Below, in pieces: positions 35,533 to 43,837 of a stretch of DNA of 64,000 bases. Position 1 is the first letter of the stretch. Each line of letters begins with the position of its first letter. The notes below the pieces were generated by a model. The model saw only the letters and a list, made by a program, of their open reading frames with translations, was not told where the DNA came from and ran no database searches. Position numbers and translations under genes: made by a program. Source of the stretch: Marinomonas sp. TW1 (GTDB taxonomy: Bacteria > Pseudomonadota > Gammaproteobacteria > Pseudomonadales > Marinomonadaceae); the NCBI RefSeq assembly GCF_001625355.1, contig NZ_JSEE01000009.1:124001-188000 (forward strand), read 5' to 3'.

Positions 35533-36467
35533 TGGCAATGACCAATCAACAACGCGTTTTAGTCATTGATGACGAAAAAATTAATTTGAAAGTTATCAGC
35601 GATATTTTAAGAGAAGATGTAGAGGTTATTCTTGCCGTTAATGGTGAGCAAGGCATTCGTAAAGCCGTTGAGTTGCAGCCTGATCTTATTTTGCTCGATG
35701 TGCTTATGCCTGGTATGGATGGTTATGACACCATGGCACGTCTTCGTCATGATGTCAGAACCAGTGCCATTCCGGTGATTTTTATCACCGCCTTGAATGA
35801 TTCGAGTCATGAAGAAAAAGCCCTCTTGATGGGCGCTTGTGACTACATACAAAAACCGCTTTATACCAATATTGTACAGGCTAGGGTGCGTTTGCATTTG
35901 CAGCTGACTAAACAAAGGAAACTGTTAGAAGAATTGGCTAACATTGATCCGTTAACGTCGTTGGCCAATCGTCGTAAATACGAAGACGTCATTTCATCAG
36001 AATGGCAGTCCGCGATAGAGCATCAAGAATGCTTGTCTCTCTTGGTGATTGATATTGATAACTTCAAACACTTCAACGATTGTTATGGCCATGCGACAGG
36101 CGATAAGGTTCTTAAACAGGTGGCGTCTGTTTTGGCTATGCAGGTCAGTCCTGGTGAAGGCTTGGTGGCGCGTTATGGTGGCGAAGAATTTGTCGTGCTA
36201 CTGCCGCGTTTTTCTCAGCATGAGGCAACGAAAGTAGCGCATCAGTGTATGTTGGAGATTGAACGTCTTAATCTCAGTTACCATCATGGTGGTCAAACGG
36301 GTCAAGTGACTGTCAGTGTCGGAGGGGCGACATGCTATCCGCAGAATTCAGATTTACTCTGCGAATTTTTTGATCGTGCTGACAATAAGCTTGTTCAGGC
36401 AAAAAATACGGGAAAGAACAAGATATTATGGGATGTGTCTGATAAATTAGACGTCCCAATGAAGTGA
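35532..36467 (+). CDS. Response regulator with diguanylate cyclase domain
   Basis: The 311-residue protein has an N-terminal receiver (VIDDE at the acidic pocket, Asp56 in LILLDVLMPGMDG, Thr and Lys of the switch in FITAL and IQKPL) and a C-terminal GGDEF domain with an intact GGEEF active site (about 216-220). The inhibitory RxxD site is absent (PGEG in its place), so product inhibition is not expected. It makes cyclic di-GMP when phosphorylated, by family. Its start codon overlaps the stop of the hybrid kinase by one base. Confidence 0.94.
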   Translation: MAMTNQQRVLVIDDEKINLKVISDILREDVEVILAVNGEQGIRKAVELQPDLILLDVLMPGMDGYDTMARLRHDVRTSAIPVIFITALNDSSHEEKALLMGACDYIQKPLYTNIVQARVRLHLQLTKQRKLLEELANIDPLTSLANRRKYEDVISSEWQSAIEHQECLSLLVIDIDNFKHFNDCYGHATGDKVLKQVASVLAMQVSPGEGLVARYGGEEFVVLLPRFSQHEATKVAHQCMLEIERLNLSYHHGGQTGQVTVSVGGATCYPQNSDLLCEFFDRADNKLVQAKNTGKNKILWDVSDKLDVPMK

Positions 36468-36512
36468 TAGGCTTCGTTACATTCGCAACGATTGAATGAT
36501 AAATTAGTCAAA

Positions 36513-37838
36513 ATGAATTTAAATAGTACCAACCCGTTACACGGTTTAGATGTGCATCCGTTGCGAGATTCTCTCTATGACGAACTGCACTCTCGACCTT
36601 TTCAGGTGATTTCCAGCCCTGCTCGCATCAGTTATTTGGCGATTATGCTCGACAGTCAGCAAAAGCAGACGGAGTTTGAGCATTTTTGTCTACTGCACCA
36701 ATCCTTCGACCTTACACCGCCACAGCACGACAGTGCTTGTATTGAAGTGGATTTCGGTCCGTTCATGATTCGACGTGACAAGCATCTCGAATTTATTTCT
36801 TACATGATTAGCACCCATCAGATAACAGAAGACTTTGGGGTGTTTGATCAAGATGCCTTGTCTTGCTTGCCGAGTGCTTGGCTGTCTGAATTGCCTGGTA
36901 AGGTGATGGTCGCATTTCATGTGGCGGTTGAAGACGCGATCACCAAGGCTGAACCTGATCTAGCCGAGGTTAAACGTCATTTTGAAGGCATGCGAATGGT
37001 GGGCAGTCGACCGCAAAATGGCGATGTTCAAGTCTGGACCAGCTTTAAACTGCACAGTGATGGTTGTGGGCGCTTCCTGATTTATAATAAGAGAATGAGT
37101 GACAGCCAGTTAGGTCGCTTGGTGCAGCGATTAGTAGAGATTGAAACCTATCGTTTGATGGCGTTATTAGCCCTGCCTATGGCTCGTCAATACAATGCTG
37201 AGCTGGTTAATATGGATAATCAATTAGCTCAAACCACGGCTAGGTTATCAGATGATAATGCGCAACTGGATGAAACCTCTTTGCTCGCAGAGCTGATTGA
37301 TATGGCCGCTTGGGTCGAGGCGACCAGGGCCAAAGTGGCGTTTCGTTTTAGTGCAGCAAAAGCCTACCATGAACTGGTGTTAAACCGTTTAGAAGAGTTA
37401 AAAGAAGATGAGGTGTCGGGGCATCTGACCATCACCGAGTTTATGACTCGACGTTTAACCCCAGCGGTAAGAACGTGTGTGACGACCAGTGATCATTTAG
37501 AAAGTTTGTCTACGCGAATAGATCGGGTCTCAGATATGATGCGAACCCGAGTGGATATGTCGATTCAGTCGCAAAACCAAGAGTTACTTTCCTCAATGGA
37601 TCGACGTTCAAAAATACAATTGGCGATGCAGCACACAGTAGAAGGTTTGTCTGTGGCCGCCATTAGCTACTACAGTGTGGGCTTGCTGAAATTTTTAATA
37701 GAAGCGGCGTACGATAAAGGCTTTCAATTTGATAAAAGCCTTGTGATTGGATTGACTGTGCCGCTTGTTGTGGCGGGTGTTTGGTTAGCAACACGAAAAA
37801 TTCATAAGCGCTTTTTGCGTTTGGCGAAAGAGAAATAA
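36513..37838 (+). CDS. DUF3422-family membrane protein
   Basis: The 441-residue protein begins HPLRDSLYDELHSRPFQVISSPARISYLA, the mark of the DUF3422 family found in marine and alpha/gammaproteobacteria. The long middle part is helical (about residues 200-370), and the C-terminus has two hydrophobic helices (VAAISYYSVGLLKFLIEAAYDKGF and LVIGLTVPLVVAGVWLA) with a basic tail, so it is probably anchored in the inner membrane. No function is established that I know of. The ATG at 36513 was chosen; a TTG at 36492 is in frame and neither has a clear ribosome binding site. It may be co-transcribed with the two-component genes. Confidence 0.7.
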   Translation: MNLNSTNPLHGLDVHPLRDSLYDELHSRPFQVISSPARISYLAIMLDSQQKQTEFEHFCLLHQSFDLTPPQHDSACIEVDFGPFMIRRDKHLEFISYMISTHQITEDFGVFDQDALSCLPSAWLSELPGKVMVAFHVAVEDAITKAEPDLAEVKRHFEGMRMVGSRPQNGDVQVWTSFKLHSDGCGRFLIYNKRMSDSQLGRLVQRLVEIETYRLMALLALPMARQYNAELVNMDNQLAQTTARLSDDNAQLDETSLLAELIDMAAWVEATRAKVAFRFSAAKAYHELVLNRLEELKEDEVSGHLTITEFMTRRLTPAVRTCVTTSDHLESLSTRIDRVSDMMRTRVDMSIQSQNQELLSSMDRRSKIQLAMQHTVEGLSVAAISYYSVGLLKFLIEAAYDKGFQFDKSLVIGLTVPLVVAGVWLATRKIHKRFLRLAKEK

Positions 37839-37866
37839 GGCTTTTCGGCCGATTTTCCCTGAGTTA

Positions 37867-38634
37867 TTACTGCTCTTCCGCTCGTAATGTGAGGACTTCA
37901 TAGCCTGTCTTGGTGACGAGAATGGTGTGTTCCCATTGCGCGGACAGTTTTTTGTCGGCGGTGACCACCGTCCAGCTGTCTTTGCGAGTCTTGGTTTTGG
38001 CTTTGCCTTGGTTGATCATGGGCTCAATGGTGAAGGTCATTCCTTCTTTTAATACCAAGCCTGTACTAGGTTTGCCGTAATGAAGGACATTGGGCTCTTC
38101 GTGCATTTCCCTTCCAATACCGTGACCACAATATTCTTTTACAATAGAGTAGCCTTTACTTTCTGCTAGCCTTTGAATGGCGAAACCGATATCGCCTAAG
38201 GTCGCGCCGGGTTTGACGGTTTTAATGCCAGCCCACATAGCCTCATAAGTGGTTTTAACAAGCCGTTTGGCCATTAAACTGGCATTGCTCATTACGTACA
38301 TTTTACTGGAGTCTGCAATAAAGCCGTTCTTTTCAAGAGTAATGTCGAGATTAACAATGTCACTGCCTTTGAGGATTTTATTGGCATTAGGGACGCCGTG
38401 ACACACCACCTCATTTATGGAAGAATTCAATACAAACTGATAGCCGTATTGACCTAAGCTGGCCGGTCTAGCATTGAGTTCATCACGAATATAATGTTCG
38501 ACCTTATCATTGATCTCTAACGTCGAAATGCCTTCTTTGACAATGCCATCCAGCATCGTAAATACTTTGGCTAATAAAGCACCTGATTCGCGCATAAACG
38601 CAATTTCTTCTGCATTTTTAATCTTTACTTGCAT
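37867..38634 (-). CDS. map: Methionine aminopeptidase, type I
   Basis: The 255-residue metalloprotease removes the initiator methionine from new proteins. All five metal ligands of the family are visible: the two aspartates in NLDITLEKNGFIADSSKMY, His in CGHGIGREMHEEPNVLHYG, Glu in FTIEPMI and Glu in QWEHTILVT. It lies one base after the stop of a ParD-like gene and is surely co-transcribed with it, away from rpsB/tsf where the housekeeping map gene usually sits. I therefore read it as a second, accessory copy, though the rest of the genome is not visible. The tail (GYEVLTLRAEEQ) is of normal length. Confidence 0.92.
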   Translation of the reverse strand: MQVKIKNAEEIAFMRESGALLAKVFTMLDGIVKEGISTLEINDKVEHYIRDELNARPASLGQYGYQFVLNSSINEVVCHGVPNANKILKGSDIVNLDITLEKNGFIADSSKMYVMSNASLMAKRLVKTTYEAMWAGIKTVKPGATLGDIGFAIQRLAESKGYSIVKEYCGHGIGREMHEEPNVLHYGKPSTGLVLKEGMTFTIEPMINQGKAKTKTRKDSWTVVTADKKLSAQWEHTILVTKTGYEVLTLRAEEQ

Positions 38635-38635
38635 G

Positions 38636-38845
38636 TCATTTCACGCCGATAGAGGGGATGTCTTGATCTATCGTGCTGGCAAGCTCCTGAGCAATGAGCT
38701 CAGCAAACGTCAAGGTTGGATTGAGCTCTGCCAAGCGGCCCATTTTTATCCAGAATTCGGCCTGCGCGTTAATAGAGCGAGACATCACTTGACTGCTTTT
38801 GCGAATGTCACCGTGAAGTTGATCAGAGATTTTAATAATACCCAT
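38636..38845 (-). CDS. ParD-like protein (antitoxin-type)
   Basis: The 69-residue product starts MGIIKISDQLHGDIRKSSQVMSRSINAQAEFWIKMGRLAE, the pattern of the ParD-like family with a ribbon-helix-helix N-terminus (beta strand IIKIS, two helices). Such proteins bind DNA as dimers and often regulate their own operon. No ParE toxin is encoded nearby; instead the partner gene is a methionine aminopeptidase, two bases downstream. Its start codon overlaps the left arm of a 45-base palindrome, the expected autoregulatory operator. Confidence 0.75.
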   Translation of the reverse strand: MGIIKISDQLHGDIRKSSQVMSRSINAQAEFWIKMGRLAELNPTLTFAELIAQELASTIDQDIPSIGVK

Positions 38846-38888
38846 AATATATGATCCGTATATGATTTATATATGGATCGTATATTAT
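38844..38888. promoter_or_regulatory. 45-base palindromic operator before the ParD-like gene
   Basis: ATAATATATGATCC (38844-38857) and GGATCGTATATTAT (38875-38888) are inverted repeats matching at 13 of 14 positions, separated by a 17-base AT-rich spacer that itself repeats TATATGAT. The left arm overlaps the start codon of the ParD-like gene. Length and symmetry fit binding of a ribbon-helix-helix repressor. The AT-rich spacer may also hold the promoter. Confidence 0.75.
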
Positions 38889-38935
38889 GAGAAAGAAATT
38901 TACAAGAGAGGTTGTTGGTAAGAGGAACGGGGCAA

Positions 38936-39721
38936 CTAATGAAACAATTCCTTGATCAGTTCGATGCCCGCGTTTTGACCACCTTGGTTGTAGGCATCGA
39001 GCAGTGCCGAACCTAATATCGCGATGTCTGCTTTACCGATAAGTTGCTCTATCTGGGAACGTTTACGCAAGCCAAAACCAACCCCAATGGGAGCACTGGC
39101 GTGTTGTTTGATTAGAGCTAAATAATCATCCAAAGAGGCATCTTTTGCTTTACTCTCGTGACTGGAGTGACCGGTTACCCCAGACCTTGCGACACAGTAC
39201 AAGAAGCCACTGGCTTGACTGGCTAACATAGTCAGTCGCTCAGTCGGTGTCACTGGTGTCACCAACCAAACTGGATCAATATTATGTCGCTGGCAAGCTT
39301 GTTGGTACTGTGAGGCCGCCTCAATTGGTAAGTCTGGTAAAATTAGGCCTTGAATGTTCTCTTCGGAGGCGCGTTTAGCAAGCTTTTCTAAACCGAAACG
39401 GTACATTGGATTAAGGTAACTCATGAGGACGATGCGGCTTTCTGGGAAATCTCGTGCCAGTTCTCCCAATTGGGACAAACAAGTGTCAACGTCCAATGTT
39501 TGTTCCAGTGCCTTGTGACAAGCGGCGACAATACTTGGGCCGTCTGCCACCGGGTCTGAGAACGGAAATTGTACTTCAATGAAGTCAACGCTTTCTTCTA
39601 ATAATCGTCTCATCCAAGATAGGCTTTCCGTGACGCTTGGATAACCATATACCACATGGGTCATGGCCAAAATGGGTTTACGGATGAGTTTTTGCTGGGT
39701 AAATTCGGCTAATTGGCTCAT
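38936..39721 (-). CDS. trpA: Tryptophan synthase alpha chain, divergent
   Basis: The 261-residue protein is a TIM-barrel of the TrpA family, which cleaves indole-3-glycerol phosphate to indole. The catalytic residues are present: Glu in FIEVQFPFSD and Asp in DPVADGP. The phosphate-binding segments CVARSGVTG and GVGFGLRKRSQ are also clear. It is noticeably divergent: MTHVVYGYPS in place of the usual VPFVTLGDP, and EVQFPFSD in place of ELGVPFSD. It overlaps trpB by one base (TGATG). No other trp gene is near, so this may be a second, specialised trpBA pair. Confidence 0.88.
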   Translation of the reverse strand: MSQLAEFTQQKLIRKPILAMTHVVYGYPSVTESLSWMRRLLEESVDFIEVQFPFSDPVADGPSIVAACHKALEQTLDVDTCLSQLGELARDFPESRIVLMSYLNPMYRFGLEKLAKRASEENIQGLILPDLPIEAASQYQQACQRHNIDPVWLVTPVTPTERLTMLASQASGFLYCVARSGVTGHSSHESKAKDASLDDYLALIKQHASAPIGVGFGLRKRSQIEQLIGKADIAILGSALLDAYNQGGQNAGIELIKELFH

Positions 39722-40980
39722 CAGTTTTGCTCCTGATTATCAAGATGACGAGTAGGGTAAGACGCAAGGTAATCGTTCAAAAATTCAGGAAAGGTTTCAT
39801 CTTGCACGGCTTTCGCGACATTAAAAATATCTTTGTCACCACGGCCCGATAAGTTAATGACGATCTTTGAATCTTTCGGCAAATTTGGTGCGTCTTTAAA
39901 GGCACCAGCGAGGGCATGAGAGGATTCAAGCGCAGGAATGATGCCTTCTTTTTTCAACAACAGAGTACAAGCGGCAATGACTTCATCGTCCATGGCGTAG
40001 GTCATTTTGATACGACCTGTTTCGGCCAAATGGGCGATAATAGGTGAAACACCTACATAATCTAAACCCGCCGCGATGGAGTGTGTTTCTTGCAGTTGTC
40101 CGGCATTGTCTTGTAAAAACATGGTGGCAAAGCCTTGTGCGATACCTGGTTGACCAAGGTTGTGAGATAAGCGAATCGAGTGTTCGCCTAATGCTAAGCC
40201 TTTTCCGCCCGCTTCCACGCCAATCATTTCCACTTCTTTGTTGTCAAGGAAAGGCAGGAACAAGCCGCATGCATTGGAGCCACCACCAACACAAGCGTAA
40301 AGGCGGTCTGGGAATTGGTCGAATTGGGCGACACTTTGCTGACGCACTTCATTGCCTATGACCGACTGGAAAAAAGCCACCATTTCAGGGAAGGGCGCAC
40401 AACCACAGGATGTGCCGATCAGATAATGGCTGTCTTCATGGCTGGAAGACCAATCCCGTAATGCTTCATCTAAGGCATCGCGCAGGGTTTGTGCGCCAGT
40501 GGTAACCGGCACCACTTCGGCACCGAGTTGTTTCATCCAAAACACATTTGGGTACTGACGCTCGATGTCTTTTGCGCCCATATAAATGGTGCATTCTAAG
40601 CCCAAACGAGCGGCAACCAGTGCCGTTGCAATACCATGTTGACCGGCTCCGGTTTCGGCGATAACGCGTTTTTTGCCCATGTGTTTAACCAATAAACCTT
40701 GGCCGATGACGTTATTCATTTTGTGCGCGCCACTGTGATTCAAATCTTCACGCTTTAGATAGATTTGCGCACCACCAAAATGCTCGGTCAGGTTAGCGCA
40801 AAACGTGAGGGGAGTGGGGCGGCCTGAGAATTGTTGCCACTGTTTATTCAATTCCGCTAAGAAGCTTTCATCCTGCTTCGCTTCCTCAAAGGCGGTTAAG
40901 ATTTGCTGCTGACTGGCAAACAGAATTTCAGGAATGTAGCTGCCGCCATATTGGCCGTAGAAACCATTTTCGCTTTGCAT
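39721..40980 (-). CDS. trpB: Tryptophan synthase beta chain, divergent
   Basis: The 419-residue PLP enzyme joins indole and serine. It has the PLP lysine in KREDLNHSGAHKMNN, the catalytic Glu in ETGAGQHGIATA, the phosphate loop GGGSNA and LSGRGDKD near the end. Two highly conserved stretches are changed: GPHPYPTIV is CAPFPEMV here, and the VGP.HAYL segment of the COMM domain is VSPIIAHL. Together with the isolated trpBA arrangement, this points to a paralogue rather than the biosynthetic operon copy. No leader peptide or attenuator is visible upstream. Confidence 0.9.
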   Translation of the reverse strand: MQSENGFYGQYGGSYIPEILFASQQQILTAFEEAKQDESFLAELNKQWQQFSGRPTPLTFCANLTEHFGGAQIYLKREDLNHSGAHKMNNVIGQGLLVKHMGKKRVIAETGAGQHGIATALVAARLGLECTIYMGAKDIERQYPNVFWMKQLGAEVVPVTTGAQTLRDALDEALRDWSSSHEDSHYLIGTSCGCAPFPEMVAFFQSVIGNEVRQQSVAQFDQFPDRLYACVGGGSNACGLFLPFLDNKEVEMIGVEAGGKGLALGEHSIRLSHNLGQPGIAQGFATMFLQDNAGQLQETHSIAAGLDYVGVSPIIAHLAETGRIKMTYAMDDEVIAACTLLLKKEGIIPALESSHALAGAFKDAPNLPKDSKIVINLSGRGDKDIFNVAKAVQDETFPEFLNDYLASYPTRHLDNQEQN

Positions 40981-41353
40981 GGCTTGCTCCTAATAATTTA
41001 TTAACTAAACGGTATGGTAAATAAATTAAATCATGCGGAGATCAACGTCAAGCTATTCGCGTCATCAACATGGCTTTTTGACGGAGTCTTAATGCTGTAA
41101 GAGAGGATTTAAATCACGAAATAATGGCGTTAATCGTTTTGAAACAGGGACTTAACTTAGGGAGGATAGAGCATTTTTCAACAAGGCAGACGTTCAAAAG
41201 ATTTATTCGTAGCATCGCTAGATATTTGGCGTTAGCTAAGAGCCAACAAGATATATAGAAAATTGCTGGAAAAAAGAAATTGCTGAAAAAAGAAAAGCCA
41301 AAATTCGCAATGGATTTGGCTTTATCGTCTTTTAAGAGAAGTGCATGATTTTT
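40981..41353. other. Intergenic region between trpB and bactofilin
   Basis: No reading frame with a plausible ribosome binding site was found in these 373 bases. The part next to trpB is AT-rich and probably holds its promoter. The part next to the bactofilin gene holds the terminator listed separately. A partly repeated AAATTGCTG-AAAAAAG motif occurs at about 41256-41290. Confidence 0.5.
41293..41325 (-). terminator. Intrinsic terminator after the bactofilin gene
   Basis: Read leftward, AAAGCCAAA pairs with TTTGGCTTT around a 12-base loop and is followed by a T-rich run (TCTTTTTTC). It lies 29 bases after the bactofilin stop. Confidence 0.75.
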
Positions 41354-41776
41354 CTAAACCGCATCACTGCTAATCAAGGTCACTTTTTCATCTAGGTCTA
41401 ATGCTTCTTGTTGGGCGACGTTCTTTTCGGCAGGGTTGGTAATACCGGTAAATTTACCGCCAGGTTCGATGCTCAAATTGTCGCTATAAACGGTGCCACT
41501 CACGCGTCCGCAACTTAAAATTTCGATATAAGTTGCATAGCAAATGCCTTCAAAGTGGCCATTTATAATCAATTTTTCCGTGTTGATTTCACCCAACACC
41601 TTGCCGGACTCACTAATTTTTATCTGCTTAATAGCATCAATTTGCCCTTCAACGTGACCATCGATTTGCAACTGGCTCGCTACTTGGATGTGTCCATTAA
41701 TAGTGCAACCTTCTGCGATGAGAGTTGTAGCTGACGACTGACTCTTAACTGTACTTGACCCACCAAAGATTCCCAT
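41354..41776 (-). CDS. Bactofilin (CcmA-like polymerising protein)
   Basis: Bactofilins form beta-helical cytoskeletal filaments that place cell-wall enzymes. The 140-residue protein has the repeating beta-helix core about residues 18-110 (LIAEGCTINGHIQVASQLQI, DGHVEGQIDAIKQIKISESG, KVLGEINTEKLIINGHFEG...) with short disordered ends. The ATG at 41776 is supported by AGAGG about 8 bases before it. The first 97 bases overlap the end of the M23 peptidase gene in another frame, so the two are tightly coupled, as M23 peptidase and bactofilin genes are in Caulobacter and Helicobacter. Confidence 0.93.
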   Translation of the reverse strand: MGIFGGSSTVKSQSSATTLIAEGCTINGHIQVASQLQIDGHVEGQIDAIKQIKISESGKVLGEINTEKLIINGHFEGICYATYIEILSCGRVSGTVYSDNLSIEPGGKFTGITNPAEKNVAQQEALDLDEKVTLISSDAV

Positions 41777-42630
41777 CCTATACCTCTTACACTTTCAAAT
41801 ATTGTATCGAAATTATCTACATTCCAACTTATAAAGGGTTTCGGGTTTAGAGCTCGTCCAACAAACCTAACTTCATAGTGAAGATGAGGGCCAGAAGATA
41901 AACCACTGTTTCCTGAATAGGCGATCAAATCCCCTTTTTTCACAAAGTCACCGCGTTTAACGGCAAATTTGCTTAAATGAGAGTAGGAACTCGAAAAACC
42001 ATAAGCATGAAATATTCTTAAATAGTTGCCAGAGCCTTTGTTGCTTGGACGAATCACTTCGACCGCACCGTCTGCCGGTGCATAGATTGGTGTTCCGGTA
42101 TTGACCGCAAAATCTTGACCGCGATGGAACTTTACAATCCCTGTTACTGGGTGTTTACGCTTACCGTATCCTGATGACGTTCGAGCATTGATGACCGGTG
42201 GACCACTAGGGATTTGCGTTAACATCATGACGCGCATCGATGTGGTTATAGTAGCGGTATCTAAACGAGATTCCAACTCGGCACCATTTTGATCACTCAT
42301 GCCAAGTACGTTTTCTAAATCATTAAGCCTGTCGGAGACCAGCTGCATGCGCTCCTCACGCTCTGATAAATCGTGCTCAAGGGTGGACTTTAAGGCCGTT
42401 AAGGCAGTGAGTTCACGATTTACCGATGAATATTTTGTTTCAAGCTCTTTCTGTTTAAGTTTGGCAAACTCGGCCTCATGGACGAGATAATAAATAACAA
42501 TGCCTGTGACGATCACACCAACAAACACTATGTAACTCAACACTTTCATAGTGTGTCGAAACTTCTTTCCAAAGCTAAAATGCTTACTTCCATGAATAGA
42601 AGAGACTGATATTGTTACATTATCTTTCAT
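41680..42630 (-). CDS. M23-family peptidoglycan endopeptidase, membrane-anchored
   Basis: The 316-residue protein has one transmembrane helix (about 29-51, LSYIVFVGVIVTGIVIYYL), a coiled coil (about 55-110) and a LytM/M23 domain (about 150-262) with the zinc ligands in FHRGQDF and GPHLHYEVRF. All catalytic histidines look intact, so it should be an active DD-endopeptidase in the periplasm. A further tail of about 55 residues (NVDNFDTIFESV... to DTSK) is encoded partly in the region shared with the bactofilin gene. Expected role: local wall cutting directed by bactofilin in cell shape. Confidence 0.92.
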   Translation of the reverse strand: MKDNVTISVSSIHGSKHFSFGKKFRHTMKVLSYIVFVGVIVTGIVIYYLVHEAEFAKLKQKELETKYSSVNRELTALTALKSTLEHDLSEREERMQLVSDRLNDLENVLGMSDQNGAELESRLDTATITTSMRVMMLTQIPSGPPVINARTSSGYGKRKHPVTGIVKFHRGQDFAVNTGTPIYAPADGAVEVIRPSNKGSGNYLRIFHAYGFSSSYSHLSKFAVKRGDFVKKGDLIAYSGNSGLSSGPHLHYEVRFVGRALNPKPFISWNVDNFDTIFESVRGIGWESLVGQVQLRVSRQLQLSSQKVALLMDTSK

Positions 42631-43312
42631 TGCTTACTTGTATCCCAACATCATGACCGCTTGACCGAAAGAAGATTTGAATAGAAAGCATACGATTTAC
42701 ATCATATTGCTAATCTTTGTATACGGCTTCCTTGTTTTTAGGCAGTTTTCATACCTAAAGTACCTTTTCTTTCTTACATAAATGTTTCATTTTGTAAGTA
42801 AGGTTTTTGATTGTAACAACTCGAAGCTAAGTCGGATAGTGTTTGCGTTCACAATTGTCTACCGTCAGTAGAGATGACAATGTGATTGTGACAGAGTAAT
42901 GCGATTTGACAGTGGTTTTAAATGGCTTGTCTATAAGCTGTCTTGTCTGTCTGTCTGTCTTGTCTGTTTTGTCATGTGGAAGCAGGTTTGCCGCTTGGCT
43001 TGAAGGCGTTCAAAGTAAGGGGTGGGCGGTATAAAGCATTGTGGGATTGATTCAGTTATGAATCAGTCGGATTTATTGGTAATACATGCTATTCGATTTA
43101 TCTTATATCCTAATTGCTGAGCTAAATACCGCAAGTTTATAGTGGTTAACCTCTTGGCGTGTTCCTTTAGGGCCATTTATTGCTTTTAGTTTGCCTATTG
43201 TCGGAGGTATTCTATCGTTTGTCGTGTATGAAGTGATGGTTAAATGCTTGACTGATATCTGTTTTTATCAATTTGGTGCGACTTAAAAGACGTGGTTCAA
43301 AAGGAGTGACTT
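42631..43312. other. 682-base intergenic region
   Basis: I found no convincing gene. It should contain the promoter of the M23-bactofilin operon on the left and that of the GFA-type gene on the right. It also contains a TGTC tetranucleotide repeat (42944-42967) and an imperfect inverted repeat, CACAATTGTC at 42850-42859 with GACAATGTG at 42876-42884. A small RNA cannot be excluded. Confidence 0.5.
42944..42967. repeat. TGTC tetranucleotide repeat
   Basis: Four perfect tandem copies of TGTC, then a one-base slip and one and a half more. It lies in a non-coding region, so length changes would affect at most a promoter. Confidence 0.6.
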
Positions 43313-43729
43313 ATGAGTGATGCAAAATACCCAGTTCGTGGTGCTTGTCAGTGTGGCAGCGTTCAGTATCAACTGTTGTCAGCACCCAAAATGATCGTGG
43401 CGTGTCACTGTAAAGAGTGTCAAAAGCTTTCTACAAGTGCGTTTAGTATTACCGCCATGGTGGATAAAGAGCAGTTGCTAATTGAAGGCGAGTTGGCTGA
43501 TTGGCAACGCGGTTCGGACAGTGGTAATGTTTCCGCCGCTAAATTCTGTGTGACATGCGGTAATCGGATTTATCATTTTGATCCGGCTAAACCAGATCTA
43601 CTTAAGTTAAAACCCAGTACCTTAGAGGACACCTCCATCATCCAACCCTCTGCTCACATTTGGGTGTCGGAAAAACAAGATTGGTATGATATCCCAGAAG
43701 GCATGACCGTTTTTCAAGGGCAACCATAG
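43313..43729 (+). CDS. GFA/CENP-V-domain zinc protein
   Basis: The 138-residue cytoplasmic protein has the zinc-binding cysteines of the GFA (glutathione-dependent formaldehyde-activating-like) fold: RGACQCGSVQY, IVACHCKECQKLS and FCVTCGNRIYHF. The family is broad and most members have no proven activity, so formaldehyde metabolism should not be assumed. It stands alone, followed after 108 bases by a TetR gene in the same direction. An AAGGAG lies 8-13 bases before the ATG. Confidence 0.85.
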   Translation: MSDAKYPVRGACQCGSVQYQLLSAPKMIVACHCKECQKLSTSAFSITAMVDKEQLLIEGELADWQRGSDSGNVSAAKFCVTCGNRIYHFDPAKPDLLKLKPSTLEDTSIIQPSAHIWVSEKQDWYDIPEGMTVFQGQP

Positions 43730-43837
43730 TGTGTTGACTGATAAGTCATTTTCTTGGATGAAGGCCTATTTGGCGGCGTATTAAAATTAATTGGTTAGAA
43801 TGAGGCATGACATGCTTCAACTAAGGTTAGAGGAAAC

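Noticed and set aside
40981-41200. trp leader peptide or attenuator
   Set aside because: No short frame with tandem Trp codons and no competing hairpins were found before trpB.
42850-42884. Imperfect inverted repeat as an operator
   Set aside because: The arms match only partly, the spacing is irregular and no regulator gene is adjacent.
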